This document shows positions 7,833 through 17,108 of a stretch of 38,282 nt of DNA, piece by piece. The stretch is from Myxococcales bacterium (GTDB lineage: Bacteria; Myxococcota_A; UBA9042): positions 1 to 38,282 of the forward strand of contig CANMNA010000014.1 in NCBI GenBank assembly GCA_947499075.1. The letters run 5' to 3'. The notes below the pieces were generated by a model that was not told the DNA's origin, did not search any database, and saw only the letters and a program-made list of their open reading frames with translations. The position numbers were made by a program, and so were the translations under genes. How positions within the stretch are numbered: position 1 is the first letter of the stretch; each line of letters opens with the position of its first letter.

Positions 7833-9083
7833 ATGACTGCGCAGTTACCGCAAGACGGCCACGAAGTCAGCGCGTTAGTGCAGCAGTTTTTGCTGTTCCA
7901 CGGCGCCCAGTACGCCAGTCGCGTCACCGAAGAGAATTGGAAGGTGGTGCCCGTCACTTTGGCGGTCCCGGCTCAACCCATTGAAAATCTGCCCCTGCTC
8001 GCGGGCGAGTGGCTGATTGTCCCGTGGGACCTGGCTTCGATCAATCACTTGCAGATATGGTTGCAACGCCTCGCGGCCGCAGGCCCACTGCCGGTGGTGG
8101 TGGTGCTGGCGATGGATCGGCCGCTGCTGCCCCAGGAGGCGCTGGCGCAGCTGGCCACGGGTTCACGCATGCAATTGGTCGGATGTTGCGCCACGCCGCC
8201 GCTGGCCTTCGGGTCCAGTGCGGCCCAGCACGTAGGCCACGTTTTTGACCGTGACATGCGCGCCTCGATCGACGTCGTCAACCCCTTGTTGAAGCTGGCG
8301 GTGCTGGGTGACCCGCGCGATCCGCAAGTGTTCCTCGAGCGGCTGCGGCACGCCTCGCCGGCGACGCCCTTTACCATGGCGATGTTGACGCTCAACATTG
8401 GCGCCTACCTGCTGATGGTGGCCGCCTCTGCGGTGTCTGAGACCCCGAGCGGTGGCAACTTGATGGCGACCGTCCTGTCTGGATTCGGGCTGCCGCAGTT
8501 GGTGCAGTGGGGCGGCAATGCGCCCGACCTGACGGCCCACGGTCAGCCGTGGCGGCTGCTGACTTCGGCCTTCTTGCACGGCAACTTGCTGCACATTGGC
8601 ATGAACATGCTGGCGCTTCGGCAGCTTGGTGCCACCGCCGAGCGACTCTTCGGGACCCGCGCTTTTGCAGCCGTCTACTTGCTGTCGGCGCTGGGTGGCG
8701 CGGTCGGTTCGTTTGGTTGGCACAAGCTCACTTCGCCCCATGCCGTCAGCGTCGGCGCCTCTGGTGCGGTGTTTGGCGTGCTTGGCGCCACGATTGGGTT
8801 TGCCTTGGCCAAGCGCCATACCGTGCCGCCCCATGTCTACCGGTCGCTGGTGCGGTCGGGCGGCTTTTTCGTGGCCGTCAACGTGGCACTGGGGCTCGCT
8901 GCACCGGCCATCGACAACGCCGCGCACCTGGGCGGTCTGTGCGTGGGCGTTTTGGCTGGCGCGGCCTTTGCCCGCGAGCTGCCGCCCGCGTTGCAGCCGC
9001 GACCGGCTGTGCAGGCGGCGTTAGCGGTGGCTTTTTTTGCCGTGCTGGGGCTGGCCTACCGGCTGGTGCTGGGCTTGGGCTGA
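7833..9083 (+). CDS. Rhomboid family intramembrane serine protease
   Basis: 416 residues, starting 6 nt after the preceding stop. A soluble N-terminal region of about 170 residues comes before a six- or seven-helix rhomboid core. The core shows the oxyanion-loop pattern HGNLLHIGMNML, the catalytic serine in GASGAVFG (Ser310), and the catalytic His in AAHLGG (His365). Rhomboids cleave transmembrane substrates within the membrane. The N-terminal domain is not recognised and may be a cytoplasmic substrate-binding or regulatory part. The gene ends convergently, overlapping the redoxin-like gene by 28 nt. It is the last gene of the plus-strand run that includes ribBA and the oxidoreductase. Confidence 0.92.
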   Translation: MTAQLPQDGHEVSALVQQFLLFHGAQYASRVTEENWKVVPVTLAVPAQPIENLPLLAGEWLIVPWDLASINHLQIWLQRLAAAGPLPVVVVLAMDRPLLPQEALAQLATGSRMQLVGCCATPPLAFGSSAAQHVGHVFDRDMRASIDVVNPLLKLAVLGDPRDPQVFLERLRHASPATPFTMAMLTLNIGAYLLMVAASAVSETPSGGNLMATVLSGFGLPQLVQWGGNAPDLTAHGQPWRLLTSAFLHGNLLHIGMNMLALRQLGATAERLFGTRAFAAVYLLSALGGAVGSFGWHKLTSPHAVSVGASGAVFGVLGATIGFALAKRHTVPPHVYRSLVRSGGFFVAVNVALGLAAPAIDNAAHLGGLCVGVLAGAAFARELPPALQPRPAVQAALAVAFFAVLGLAYRLVLGLG

Positions 9084-9481
9084 CCCGCAGCAAGGGCGGC
9101 GGCTGGCACCTCGGCGATGAGCCCGGCCACCAGCGCTGCGATATCAGCGCCCGCAACGGCATGGACTACTGTTCCGGCTGGATCGAGCAACACCGCCACG
9201 CTCACCACCTCATGCGGCCCGACCAGAGCGCCCAAGCGCAGCGCTGATAGCGTCCCGCAGTCGTCACGCCATCCGGGGAAGGGCCCGCCCTGCGAGGCCG
9301 GCGAGCGAACCGCAAGGGTCCGCACTCCAGCAGTGGCGGGCAACGCCACCGCCGCCATAGCCACCGCAATGATTGACCAGTACCCGGCAAAGCGCTCCGT
9401 CGTCCAACGCTCGTCGGCCAGCGGCAGTGCCGGCAGCGGGTCGCCGGCCTGCAGGAGCCACGGCTCTGGTCGGCTCATCAT
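9056..9481 (-). CDS. Small redoxin-like protein lacking a peroxidatic or CxxC cysteine pair
   Basis: 141 residues, starting 22 nt downstream of bamA, so probably the last gene of the lysS-lolC-lolD-bamA operon. The opening LQAGDPLPALPLADERW followed by a hydrophobic strand resembles the start of AhpC/TSA-type thioredoxin-fold proteins, and VAVLLDPAGTVVHAVAG fits a later strand of that fold. There is only one Cys (in WRDDCG) and no CxxC, so ordinary thiol redox chemistry is unlikely. It could be a non-catalytic thioredoxin-fold protein. Its 3' end overlaps the convergent rhomboid gene. The call is based on weak resemblance and could be wrong; it may be a lineage-specific protein. Confidence 0.55.
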   Translation of the reverse strand: MMSRPEPWLLQAGDPLPALPLADERWTTERFAGYWSIIAVAMAAVALPATAGVRTLAVRSPASQGGPFPGWRDDCGTLSALRLGALVGPHEVVSVAVLLDPAGTVVHAVAGADIAALVAGLIAEVPAAALAAGQPKPSTSR

Positions 9482-9503
9482 CGACGCACTCTTTGTTCAG
9501 ATC

Positions 9504-11954
9504 CTAAAAACTATTGCCGATTGTAAACTCAAACACCAGCGGTTGCTCGTTGGCCTTGGGCGGATTGGCCGGAATCGGCACGCCCCACTCAAACCGCAGC
9601 GGCCCCACCGGCGAGAACCAGCGGATCCCCCAGCCAAAGCTCATGCGCATCGCGTTCAGCGTGACCTTGTCGCCCTCGCCAAACGCATTGCCGATGTCGA
9701 AAAACAGCAAACCGCGCAAGTTCAGGGGCGCCTTGACGATCGGCACTTCGACTTCGGAATTCAGGTACATCTGCTTGATGCCGCCGATGTTGAAGCCCGA
9801 CAGCGTCGCCGCCGGGTCGCTCGACGACGGAATCGAGATCTGCGGCCCCAGCGAATTGCGCGAAAACCCGCGGATGTTGAAGATGCCGCCGACAAAGAAG
9901 CGCTCAAACAGCGGCACAGTGCGGCCGGCGGGCGCCATGATGGTGCCGCCGACAAAATTGAAGCGCAGCACGCCGTCCAGTGGCAGTGGAAAAAACCGCC
10001 TAATCCGTGTACTCAACCGCGTGTACAGGTTGTCGCTGCCCAAGAAGGCGTTGGCCCACTCGGCGGTGCCCGACACGAACCATCCGGTGGTCGGGAACAT
10101 GCGGTCGTCGCGCGAGTCAAGCGAGATGGTGGTCTTCAGCGCCGAGGTAAACCCGGAGGTAAACAGCGACGAGATCGGCACGTCGGTGCGCCCGGACAGG
10201 CCGCCAATCTTGGAGGTGACTTCCTCGCCGGTGTAGCCCACATCGACGTGCAACGTGTCGGTGAGCCGATAGCCCCATGAGAAGCCGCCGCCGGTCGCGC
10301 GGCGCGAGAAGTCAGCGTACAGCTGGTCAAAGCGATAGCCATCTACGGAGAAAGTGACGTTGGTGTCCAAGAAGTAGGGTTCCCAGAAGCTGGCTTGAAA
10401 CACGGTGCGGATCGACGACAACTGCCCTTGGACGCTCATGCGCTGGCCGCGACCCAAGAAGTTGTCCTTGGCCACCTGCACCGTGGCGATGAAGTTGTCG
10501 ACGCTGGAGAACCCCATGCCGACCTGGAAGGATCCGGTGGTGCGCTCCTTGACTTCGACAACAACATCGAGCACTTGCCCGATCGCCGTCGGCTTGGTCT
10601 TGATCTCGACTTTCTCAAAGTAGCCCAGCCGCTGAATGCGGGCCTGCGAGCGCTGGATTTTCTCTTCGCTGTACTGCTCGCCCTCGACCAGCACCATCTC
10701 GCGCCGAATCACTTTGTCGCGCGTCGAACTGCCGCCGGCCAGCGTAATCTGCCCAAAGAAGCAGCGCTTGCCCTTCTGGATGCGGTACGTCCAGTCCACC
10801 ACCTTTTTGTCGGCGTCTGGGCTCGGCTGATTCTCAACGGTGGCATGGGCATAGCCGGCATTCTTCTGGGCATCACGCAGCTTGCCACCGTCTTGCTGGA
10901 CCAGCGCATAGTTGAACATATCTCCAGACTTAAGTGCCAGCAACGACCTTAACGTGTCCGCCGAATCGACCGAATCGCCCTCAATCGTGACCTTGCCGAC
11001 CTTGAACTGTGGCCCCTCGTGGATGCGCAGCGTGATCGTGATGTACTTCATATCCGGCGACAGGCTGACGTGTGGTTCGTCGACCTTGGCCTGAATGTAG
11101 CCGCGCGTCAGGTACAAGTACTGGATAATCTGCAGATCTGTGTCGAGGTTGTCCGGCTTGAAGTTGCCGCCCTTGCCGATGATCGAGGTAATCTTGCCTT
11201 CCTCGGTGCGCAACACCGCCTTGATGTCGTCGTCCGCGATGCCCTCGTTGCCGAGCAGTCGCACTTCGCGCACTTTGACCTCGGCGCGCTCGACCACGTC
11301 AAACACAATCTTGACCTGATTTTGCGGCTGCGCCTCGGTGTGGTAACTGACGCTGGCCAGAAAATAGCCTTCGTCGCGATACAGATCCTTGATCTTGCCG
11401 ACGTTGGCGGTGGCATCCTGCGGCGTAAACAGGTTGTTTACGCGCAAGTCCACAATCTTCATGATGCTTTCCGTGCTTTGCTCGTTGTTGCCGCGAATCT
11501 CCACGGCCGCAATCGAGGGGCGCTCCAGCAATTGAAACAGGACAACCACTGCGATCTTGTTGACATCGCCACCAGGTGGCCGCTCGCCTGCCCGCCGGAC
11601 GCCCACGCGGACATCGTCAAACAGCCCCATCTGCATCAGGCGCCGCACATCTTCGGCGACCCGACTCGGCTCGAGCACGTCACCCGGCTTGCAGTGAACC
11701 TGATTGCGCACCGTGGTCCGATCGACGCGCACGATGCCACCGAACTTGACCTCGGTGATTTCTAACGGGATCGGCATCGCCGCGGGCGACGGGATCTCCT
11801 CGACCTCGCTGTCTGCAGGCTTGTCATCGCTGGGCTTGGCGTCCTTGTCATCGCGGCCGCCAGACAGGGCCCCGCGACCGAACAGGCCATCGGCCCAAGC
11901 CGAGCCGGGCAAGACAGCGCACACCAAGGTGCAGCACAGCAGCCAGCGGTACAT
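9504..11954 (-). CDS. bamA: BamA, outer membrane protein assembly factor (Omp85)
   Basis: 816 residues from the ATG in TGATG overlapping the lolD stop; a GTG one codon earlier is an alternative. A signal peptide ends near ASAWADG-like residues (GSAWA). After a charged linker come five POTRA-type repeats (about 48-430), seen as recurring beta-alpha-alpha-beta units such as VRRLMQMGLFDDVRV and IQRLGYFEKVEI. The C-terminal barrel carries the diagnostic IRGF motif (FVGGIFNIRGF) and ends in Phe. BamA inserts beta-barrel proteins into the outer membrane. In many deltaproteobacteria bamA is followed by skp/ompH and lipid A genes. Here it is followed by a redoxin-like gene and a convergent rhomboid gene instead. 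The family call is firm. Confidence 0.97.
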   Translation of the reverse strand: MYRWLLCCTLVCAVLPGSAWADGLFGRGALSGGRDDKDAKPSDDKPADSEVEEIPSPAAMPIPLEITEVKFGGIVRVDRTTVRNQVHCKPGDVLEPSRVAEDVRRLMQMGLFDDVRVGVRRAGERPPGGDVNKIAVVVLFQLLERPSIAAVEIRGNNEQSTESIMKIVDLRVNNLFTPQDATANVGKIKDLYRDEGYFLASVSYHTEAQPQNQVKIVFDVVERAEVKVREVRLLGNEGIADDDIKAVLRTEEGKITSIIGKGGNFKPDNLDTDLQIIQYLYLTRGYIQAKVDEPHVSLSPDMKYITITLRIHEGPQFKVGKVTIEGDSVDSADTLRSLLALKSGDMFNYALVQQDGGKLRDAQKNAGYAHATVENQPSPDADKKVVDWTYRIQKGKRCFFGQITLAGGSSTRDKVIRREMVLVEGEQYSEEKIQRSQARIQRLGYFEKVEIKTKPTAIGQVLDVVVEVKERTTGSFQVGMGFSSVDNFIATVQVAKDNFLGRGQRMSVQGQLSSIRTVFQASFWEPYFLDTNVTFSVDGYRFDQLYADFSRRATGGGFSWGYRLTDTLHVDVGYTGEEVTSKIGGLSGRTDVPISSLFTSGFTSALKTTISLDSRDDRMFPTTGWFVSGTAEWANAFLGSDNLYTRLSTRIRRFFPLPLDGVLRFNFVGGTIMAPAGRTVPLFERFFVGGIFNIRGFSRNSLGPQISIPSSSDPAATLSGFNIGGIKQMYLNSEVEVPIVKAPLNLRGLLFFDIGNAFGEGDKVTLNAMRMSFGWGIRWFSPVGPLRFEWGVPIPANPPKANEQPLVFEFTIGNSF

Positions 11955-12727
11955 CACGCGTGGGCCTCGGCAGCGATGGCGTGGTCGTCGGCCTCAAAAC
12001 ACCCGTCGGTCATGCGCACGACCTGCCTCATGCGCCGAGCCAGCTCTTGATTGTGCGACACGACCACAAATGCTGCACCGGTTTCGGCGTTGAGTTGCTC
12101 GATGAGGGCATGCATGTCTTCCGCAGTTCGGCCGTCGAGGTTGCCGGTGGGCTCATCTGCGAGCACCACTTTGGGTTGCATGACCAGCGCCCGCGCCAGC
12201 GCCACGCGTTGCTGCTCGCCGCCCGAAAGCTCGCCCGGGTGATGGTCAAACCGATCGGCCAAGCCCACGCGCTCCAAGAGATGGCGCGCCCGGTCGCGGG
12301 CCTCGGCATGGCGTTGGCGGGCAATCAGCGTTGGCATCAGCACATTTTCGAACGCAGTCAGTTCTGGCAACAAGTGGTGGAACTGGAACACAAAGCCGAT
12401 GCAGCGGTTGCGAAACGCGGCCAACTCAGTGTCGGGAAGATGATCGAAGCGCTGGCCATCAAAGCGAATTTCGCCGCGGCTCGGTTTGTCCAAAGTGCCT
12501 AGCAGGTGCAGCAGCGTCGACTTGCCAGACCCGGAACGGCCGACGATGCCGACCATGTCGCCAGCATACAACGAAAAGTCCAAGCCCCTCAACACGTCGA
12601 TCCGGCGGTTGCCAAGCTCAAACCACTTGTAGACCCCTTGCGCGGCGATGAGCGGCGTGCGCGCAGGCGCAAGCTCGACCGCTTCGACCTCCTGCGGATC
12701 GGGCGATGTCATGTTGTCGTCAGCCAT
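11954..12727 (-). CDS. lolD: LolD-type lipoprotein-releasing ABC transporter ATPase
   Basis: 257 residues from the ATG at 12727, which overlaps the lolC stop by 8 nt and has GGAAG upstream; an earlier in-frame start at 12787 would reach back into lolC. It shows Walker A (GRSGSGKST), the Q-loop ([13 protein letters not shown]), the signature [15 protein letters not shown], and Walker B with [10 protein letters not shown]. The layout and the FQFHHLLPE stretch are typical of LolD, which powers extraction of outer-membrane lipoproteins from the inner membrane. Its partner is the adjacent LolC-like permease. The N-terminal 20 residues are an acidic extension. The overlaps on both sides indicate tightly coupled translation in the lysS-lolC-lolD-bamA operon. 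Confidence 0.93.
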   Translation of the reverse strand: MADDNMTSPDPQEVEAVELAPARTPLIAAQGVYKWFELGNRRIDVLRGLDFSLYAGDMVGIVGRSGSGKSTLLHLLGTLDKPSRGEIRFDGQRFDHLPDTELAAFRNRCIGFVFQFHHLLPELTAFENVLMPTLIARQRHAEARDRARHLLERVGLADRFDHHPGELSGGEQQRVALARALVMQPKVVLADEPTGNLDGRTAEDMHALIEQLNAETGAAFVVVSHNQELARRMRQVVRMTDGCFEADDHAIAAEAHA

Positions 12728-15170
12728 GGCGCAAGCCTTCCAGAGGGTGAAGCTTGGCGGCACTGCGAGCCGGAAACACGGTGGCAATCAATGAGATCGC
12801 CAGCGATGCCGCGATGACTGCCGCTAATTCCGAGGCGTGCAGCCGCACCGGCAGGGTCCGCACGTAGTACGCTTCGGGCAGGGCAATTCCCAGGGTCTCG
12901 ACCAGCACGCACGTCCCCAAACCAAGCAACAGACCGGCGGTGGTCCCGATCAGGCCAATCACACCGCCCATTTGCACAAAGGCCGACTGCATCGCTCCAG
13001 CGCGCGCGCCCATCGCCCGCAGCATCGCAATGCTGTCATGTTTTTGCAAAATAACCATGGTCAGCGCCGACACAATCGCGAAAGCTGCCACCAAGATGAT
13101 CAAGCCCAGCACCAAAAAGATCACCAACCGCTCAAAGGCCAGCGCCGAAAACAGCGAGCGATTGAGCTGACGCCAGTCGATGAGCTCGAGGCCCTTGGCA
13201 CCCGCCTGGTCCAACTGGCCGCGAACAGCCGCCAGCACCGCGTCCGGTGACTCTGGTTCAACGAGTCGAAATTCCAAGACATTGGCCTCGCCCTGCAAGT
13301 TGAAGTAGCGCGCCGCCTCATCGATGGTCATGTACGCCACCTTGGAGTCGGCTTCATACAGCCCGGTCTCAAAAGTGCCGGCAAGCCGAAACGAGCGCAC
13401 CCGCGGGCGCATGCCGGTCGGTCCCACGTCGCTATCTGGCGTGACAACCTCAATCTTATCGCCGAGTTCGACCTGCAGCGTCCGCGCCAACTCGACACCG
13501 ATCAGCAGCCCAGGCGGCACCGGAACGTCGACTGCTTCTGGCGCAGCCGAAGGCGGATCGTCGCCCAAGCCCAGCAAGCCCTTGAGCGCATTGGGGCCAG
13601 CCGGTTGGTCGACCACAGGCTCCGGCGCAGGCGGCCGCAGGTGCGCCTCGGGCAGCGCGTCTTCATCGTCAGAAGCCTGGCGCACGACACCGCCATCTGA
13701 CGGCAACAACAGCATTTTGGGCAGCGGCGGCGGTGTGGTAGCTGGCTGCGGGGGCTGATCAGTCGACGGGCCGGGCGGCAAGGTTCCCAGGGCCCGCAGC
13801 ACGTCGTCGTCGCTGCTCTGGGCCCGCGTCGCCGGCGAAGGCAGGGCCACGGCACGCGGCCCATCGGAGCCGGGCGCCAACGGCACATCGCGCGGCAGCG
13901 TCGTTGGCCGCCGGGCCAGCGCGCGGTCGCTGCCCAGCCCGGTTGGGTCGCGCAGCAAAGCCAGTGAGCCAGTCCTGAGCGTGGCCGCCATATCGCGCGC
14001 GATTTCTGGCAGCGCGACGTCGATGCCGCGGATGCCCACGAAGTTATGCACATTGAACGAGGACGACAAAATGGCATCGCCGCGCACTTGCGGGCTCACC
14101 GCCGCGACCCCTGGCAGCCGTCGCAGCTTCGCTGCCAGCTGTGCCACTCCGGAAAATGCGCTGCCGCGGCCCGGCGTTTCAGCGATCGCGTGGGCGTTGG
14201 CCACCAGCATCTTGTTGCGCAGGTCGGCCGCGAAGCCACCCATCACCGACAGCACCACGATGAGCGCCCAAGTGCCTGCCGCGACACCCACAACTGCCAC
14301 GAATACCGGTAGCGAGACCTTGGCTTGGCCTTGGACCAGCAGGTACACGCCCACTGCGACCACTGCCGCCGATGCCGACACCGCAGACACCACTGCTGGT
14401 TGCGGCCCTGCGGCTGCCCGCCACACCAGGCTGAGCGACAGTCCGATGGCGCCAGCCCCAACCACCCACATCCCGCGGTGCGCCAGGCGCTGGGCCAGGC
14501 CGGTCTCGCCGCCTATCCGTACCAATCCGAGCGCGGCAGCGGCCAGCAGGCCCAGCAGCAGTGCCAGCGGCTGCACAAACGGTGCAATGACCGGGCGGTT
14601 GGCCGCAGATGCTGCGCCGACCAATGCGGCAATGACCAACGTGGCCAGTGTCGCTGCGCGCACGCTGCGCCACGGCAAGCCGGCAACCGCCAGCAGCAGG
14701 CCATGCACAGCCACCGCGATGCCGACGTTGCGCACCGCCATGGCGATGCCGCCCGCCTCCGTGGCCCAAGCCACCGCCAGTGCGGCGCCGCCCAGCGCTG
14801 CTAGCACACCCAGAGCCAGCTTGCGCGCGTGCACCGCCGGGTTCTCGCCCTGCGTTGCGTCGACCTGCACCAGGCCCATGCGCCACCCGCGCAACGGCAA
14901 AGGCAGCTGACCACGCGGCGCGCGCAGAAAAGACCAGGCCACAAAGGTGCTGGCGTTGTGGCGCACCGGTCGAGTTGCCAGCCGCACCAGCGCCAAGCCC
15001 AGCGCCGAAAAGGTCGCAGCGACGGCAATGGCCGCGACGATCACGCCCAAGAGTTGCACCACCAACATGGCCTGAAACGCCAATTGGTCGTCCGGCGAGC
15101 GCACCAGTGCTTCTGGCACGGCCTCCGCCAGCGCCATCAGGATCAGCAGTTGCAAGCGCGCTGTGTGCAC
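12720..15170 (-). CDS. lolC: LolC/E (LolF)-type permease with extra multi-helix N-terminal domain
   Basis: 816 residues, about twice the usual 400, from a GTG 9 nt after the lysS stop; an ATG at 15137 is an alternative. The second half is a normal lipoprotein-releasing permease. It has a first helix followed by VVLSVMGGFAADLRNKML, then a periplasmic MacB-like domain, and three C-terminal FtsX helices (ILVAAFAIVSALTMVILQKHDSIAMLRAMGA). Two things are unusual. The first 300 or so residues form an additional hydrophobic domain with perhaps eight helices. The periplasmic domain contains a Pro/Asp-rich insert of about 140 residues (near 410-560). Only one permease gene lies beside lolD, which suggests a homodimeric LolF-like transporter. 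The function call is strong; the role of the added domain is unknown. Confidence 0.88.
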   Translation of the reverse strand: MHTARLQLLILMALAEAVPEALVRSPDDQLAFQAMLVVQLLGVIVAAIAVAATFSALGLALVRLATRPVRHNASTFVAWSFLRAPRGQLPLPLRGWRMGLVQVDATQGENPAVHARKLALGVLAALGGAALAVAWATEAGGIAMAVRNVGIAVAVHGLLLAVAGLPWRSVRAATLATLVIAALVGAASAANRPVIAPFVQPLALLLGLLAAAALGLVRIGGETGLAQRLAHRGMWVVGAGAIGLSLSLVWRAAAGPQPAVVSAVSASAAVVAVGVYLLVQGQAKVSLPVFVAVVGVAAGTWALIVVLSVMGGFAADLRNKMLVANAHAIAETPGRGSAFSGVAQLAAKLRRLPGVAAVSPQVRGDAILSSSFNVHNFVGIRGIDVALPEIARDMAATLRTGSLALLRDPTGLGSDRALARRPTTLPRDVPLAPGSDGPRAVALPSPATRAQSSDDDVLRALGTLPPGPSTDQPPQPATTPPPLPKMLLLPSDGGVVRQASDDEDALPEAHLRPPAPEPVVDQPAGPNALKGLLGLGDDPPSAAPEAVDVPVPPGLLIGVELARTLQVELGDKIEVVTPDSDVGPTGMRPRVRSFRLAGTFETGLYEADSKVAYMTIDEAARYFNLQGEANVLEFRLVEPESPDAVLAAVRGQLDQAGAKGLELIDWRQLNRSLFSALAFERLVIFLVLGLIILVAAFAIVSALTMVILQKHDSIAMLRAMGARAGAMQSAFVQMGGVIGLIGTTAGLLLGLGTCVLVETLGIALPEAYYVRTLPVRLHASELAAVIAASLAISLIATVFPARSAAKLHPLEGLRHG

Positions 15171-15179
15171 CCGGTGTCC

Positions 15180-16949
15180 CTAGCTGTCGCTGGCGGCGAC
15201 TTCAGGCGTCGTCGCTTCCGGGCGCATGTGCGGAAACAGGATGACCTCGCGGATGGCCTCCGCGCCGGTCAGCAGCATCACCAGCCTATCGATGCCGATG
15301 CCACACCCTGCCGCTGGCGGCATGCCGTACTCCAGTGCTCGGACATAGTCTTCGTCGAGATCCATTGTCTCTTCATCGCCTTTGGCGCGCTGAGACAGCT
15401 GGTGCTCAAACCGCAGGTACTGATCCTGCGGATCGTTGAGTTCTGAGAAAGCGTTGCTGATTTCGATGCCACCGACGAACAACTCAAACCGGTCGACGAC
15501 GCTCGGATCGGCATCGTTGCGCCGCGCCAACGGGCTCGTTTCGGCCGGATACTCCCACACAAACGTCGGCTGGATCAGGTGGCGTTCAGCAACGGCCTCG
15601 AACAGCTCGACCTGAACCTTGCCCAGGGGCGCGTGCGCGTCGATGTGCACACCCAGCTCGGCCGCGCGGCGTCGCAGCACGCCTTCGTCGCCCACTTGAT
15701 CGGCCGCGATGCCACCCCACTGCACCAGCCCATCTTTGATCCGCACCCGGGCAAACGGCGCGGCAAGGCTGATTTGGCGCGGCGCGCCCTGCTTGTCCGA
15801 GCCCCACACCACCTCGGTCGTGCCACACACTTCTTGGGCGAGCTGGGCAATCAGCGTCTCTACTTCGTCCATCAAGTCAAAGAACGTCGCATACGCGCGG
15901 TAGAATTCGAGCATGGTGAACTCAGGGTTGTGCCGCTGTGACAACCCTTCGTTGCGAAAATTGCGGTTGATCTCGTAGACCCGCTCGATTCCGCCCACCA
16001 CCAGGCGCTTGAGGTGCAGCTCCGGCGCGATCCGCAGGTACAGCGGCATGTCCAGCGCGTTGTGGTGCGTCCGGAAGGGACGCGCTGCTGCTCCACCGAG
16101 CAGTGCGTGCATCATCGGCGTCTCGACTTCGATGTAGCCGCGCTCGTCCAAAAACCGCCGCACGCCGGCCAGCACTTGGCTGCGCTTGCGAAAAATCTCG
16201 CGGACTTCGGGGTTCATCACCAAGTCAACGTAACGCTGACGCAGCCGGGTCTCCTTATCCGCCAGACCATGGAACTTGTCTGGCAGCGGCCGCACCGACT
16301 TGGTCAGGACGCGCAGCGCCGGGCGGCCATCAAACGGCTTGAGCCACAGGCTTTGCTCACCGGTGCGTGTGCGAAACCACAGGCCTTCGCCGCCGATGAT
16401 GTCACCCACATCGCACAGAGGGCCTTCCCAAGCGGCATCTGGTGACGGCTTGAACAGCCGATCAAACGTCTCCGGGTCGTCGTCGCGGCTGAAGTAGAAC
16501 TGAAATGTCGGCGTATCGGCTTCGCGCTCGGGCAAGCCGCACGCCACCCGCAGCAGGTTCTCGGCCTTGCGCAGCGCCGGCACTTGGGCCGCGGTGCGAT
16601 CCTGCACCCGCACGAAGGCGACTTTGCCCTTGACGTTGATCGCCATCGCCCGGCCGGCCATCTTGACGCGCGCGGTCTGCACGATCGGTGCGCCCGTGGG
16701 CGGCAGGCGCTCCGGATCGAGCGGCTTGCCGACTTCGAGCGCCACAAAAGGCGCCAGGTGCGTGGGCTCGGCTTGGAACCACTGCAGCGCCTGCACCGCG
16801 GTGTGGGTCGGCGCAAAGTCGTTGGCGTAGGCCGACTCGCCGCGGTCATGCAGCGCCTTGGCCTTGGTCAAGCGCTGCAGCATCAGCGTGTTGCGTTCGA
16901 GAACAGTGCCAGCGACAGTGGCGGGATCGAGCTCAGGGTGGGCGGGCAT
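15180..16949 (-). CDS. lysS: Lysyl-tRNA synthetase, class II
   Basis: 589 residues from the ATG at 16949, preceded by AGGTG; a GTG two codons earlier is possible. The N-terminal OB-fold anticodon-binding domain is longer than in typical LysS (about 500 residues), with added stretches before and within it. The catalytic domain shows class II motif 2 (FRNEGLSQRHNPEFTMLEFYRA) and motif 3 (GCGIGIDRLVMLLTG). The PEFTMLEFY block is characteristic of LysRS. It charges tRNA-Lys in the cytoplasm. It is the first gene of a run with lolC, lolD and bamA, an association recurrent in deltaproteobacteria. A nested inverted repeat lies between it and the upstream tRNA-Pro gene and could be part of its leader. 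Confidence 0.96.
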   Translation of the reverse strand: MPAHPELDPATVAGTVLERNTLMLQRLTKAKALHDRGESAYANDFAPTHTAVQALQWFQAEPTHLAPFVALEVGKPLDPERLPPTGAPIVQTARVKMAGRAMAINVKGKVAFVRVQDRTAAQVPALRKAENLLRVACGLPEREADTPTFQFYFSRDDDPETFDRLFKPSPDAAWEGPLCDVGDIIGGEGLWFRTRTGEQSLWLKPFDGRPALRVLTKSVRPLPDKFHGLADKETRLRQRYVDLVMNPEVREIFRKRSQVLAGVRRFLDERGYIEVETPMMHALLGGAAARPFRTHHNALDMPLYLRIAPELHLKRLVVGGIERVYEINRNFRNEGLSQRHNPEFTMLEFYRAYATFFDLMDEVETLIAQLAQEVCGTTEVVWGSDKQGAPRQISLAAPFARVRIKDGLVQWGGIAADQVGDEGVLRRRAAELGVHIDAHAPLGKVQVELFEAVAERHLIQPTFVWEYPAETSPLARRNDADPSVVDRFELFVGGIEISNAFSELNDPQDQYLRFEHQLSQRAKGDEETMDLDEDYVRALEYGMPPAAGCGIGIDRLVMLLTGAEAIREVILFPHMRPEATTPEVAASDS

Positions 16950-17011
16950 GTTCACCTAGGGGCGCAGGGGCAGAACGACAGACAATGCCAGTGGGCGGGC
17001 CAAAAACGACT

Positions 17012-17068
17012 TGCGCCGCATCAGACTGCGTGTCGCCAGCTGGCGACACCGCATCCCGAAGCGGCGCA
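17012..17068 (-). promoter_or_regulatory. Nested palindrome between tRNA-Pro and lysS
   Basis: A perfect 20-bp palindrome at 17030-17049 (two arms of GTGTCGCCAG read toward the centre) is flanked by an 8-bp inverted repeat, TGCGCCGC at 17012-17019 and GCGGCGCA at 17061-17068. As RNA it would make a stacked hairpin with two internal bulges. On the minus strand a run of five T follows a few bases beyond it. It could terminate the tRNA transcript, form the lysS leader, or bind a dimeric regulator. Confidence 0.6.
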
Positions 17069-17108
17069 GGTTGTTGGGCTTACAGAGAACAAGCTCTGCG
17101 CCACTCGG

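Noticed and set aside
9117..10280. 387-codon plus-strand frame opposite bamA and the redoxin-like gene
   Set aside because: It is antisense to bamA, whose POTRA and barrel motifs are clear, and has no start signal or recognisable domain.
17020..17060. Classical intrinsic terminator after tRNA-Pro
   Set aside because: The hairpin is strong, but the T run does not follow it directly, so termination is only one of several options and was not called as a terminator.
16950..17108. T-box leader controlling lysS
   Set aside because: T-boxes belong mainly to Gram-positive bacteria. I see neither the conserved T-box bulge sequence nor a specifier loop. The palindrome is reported only as an unexplained structure.
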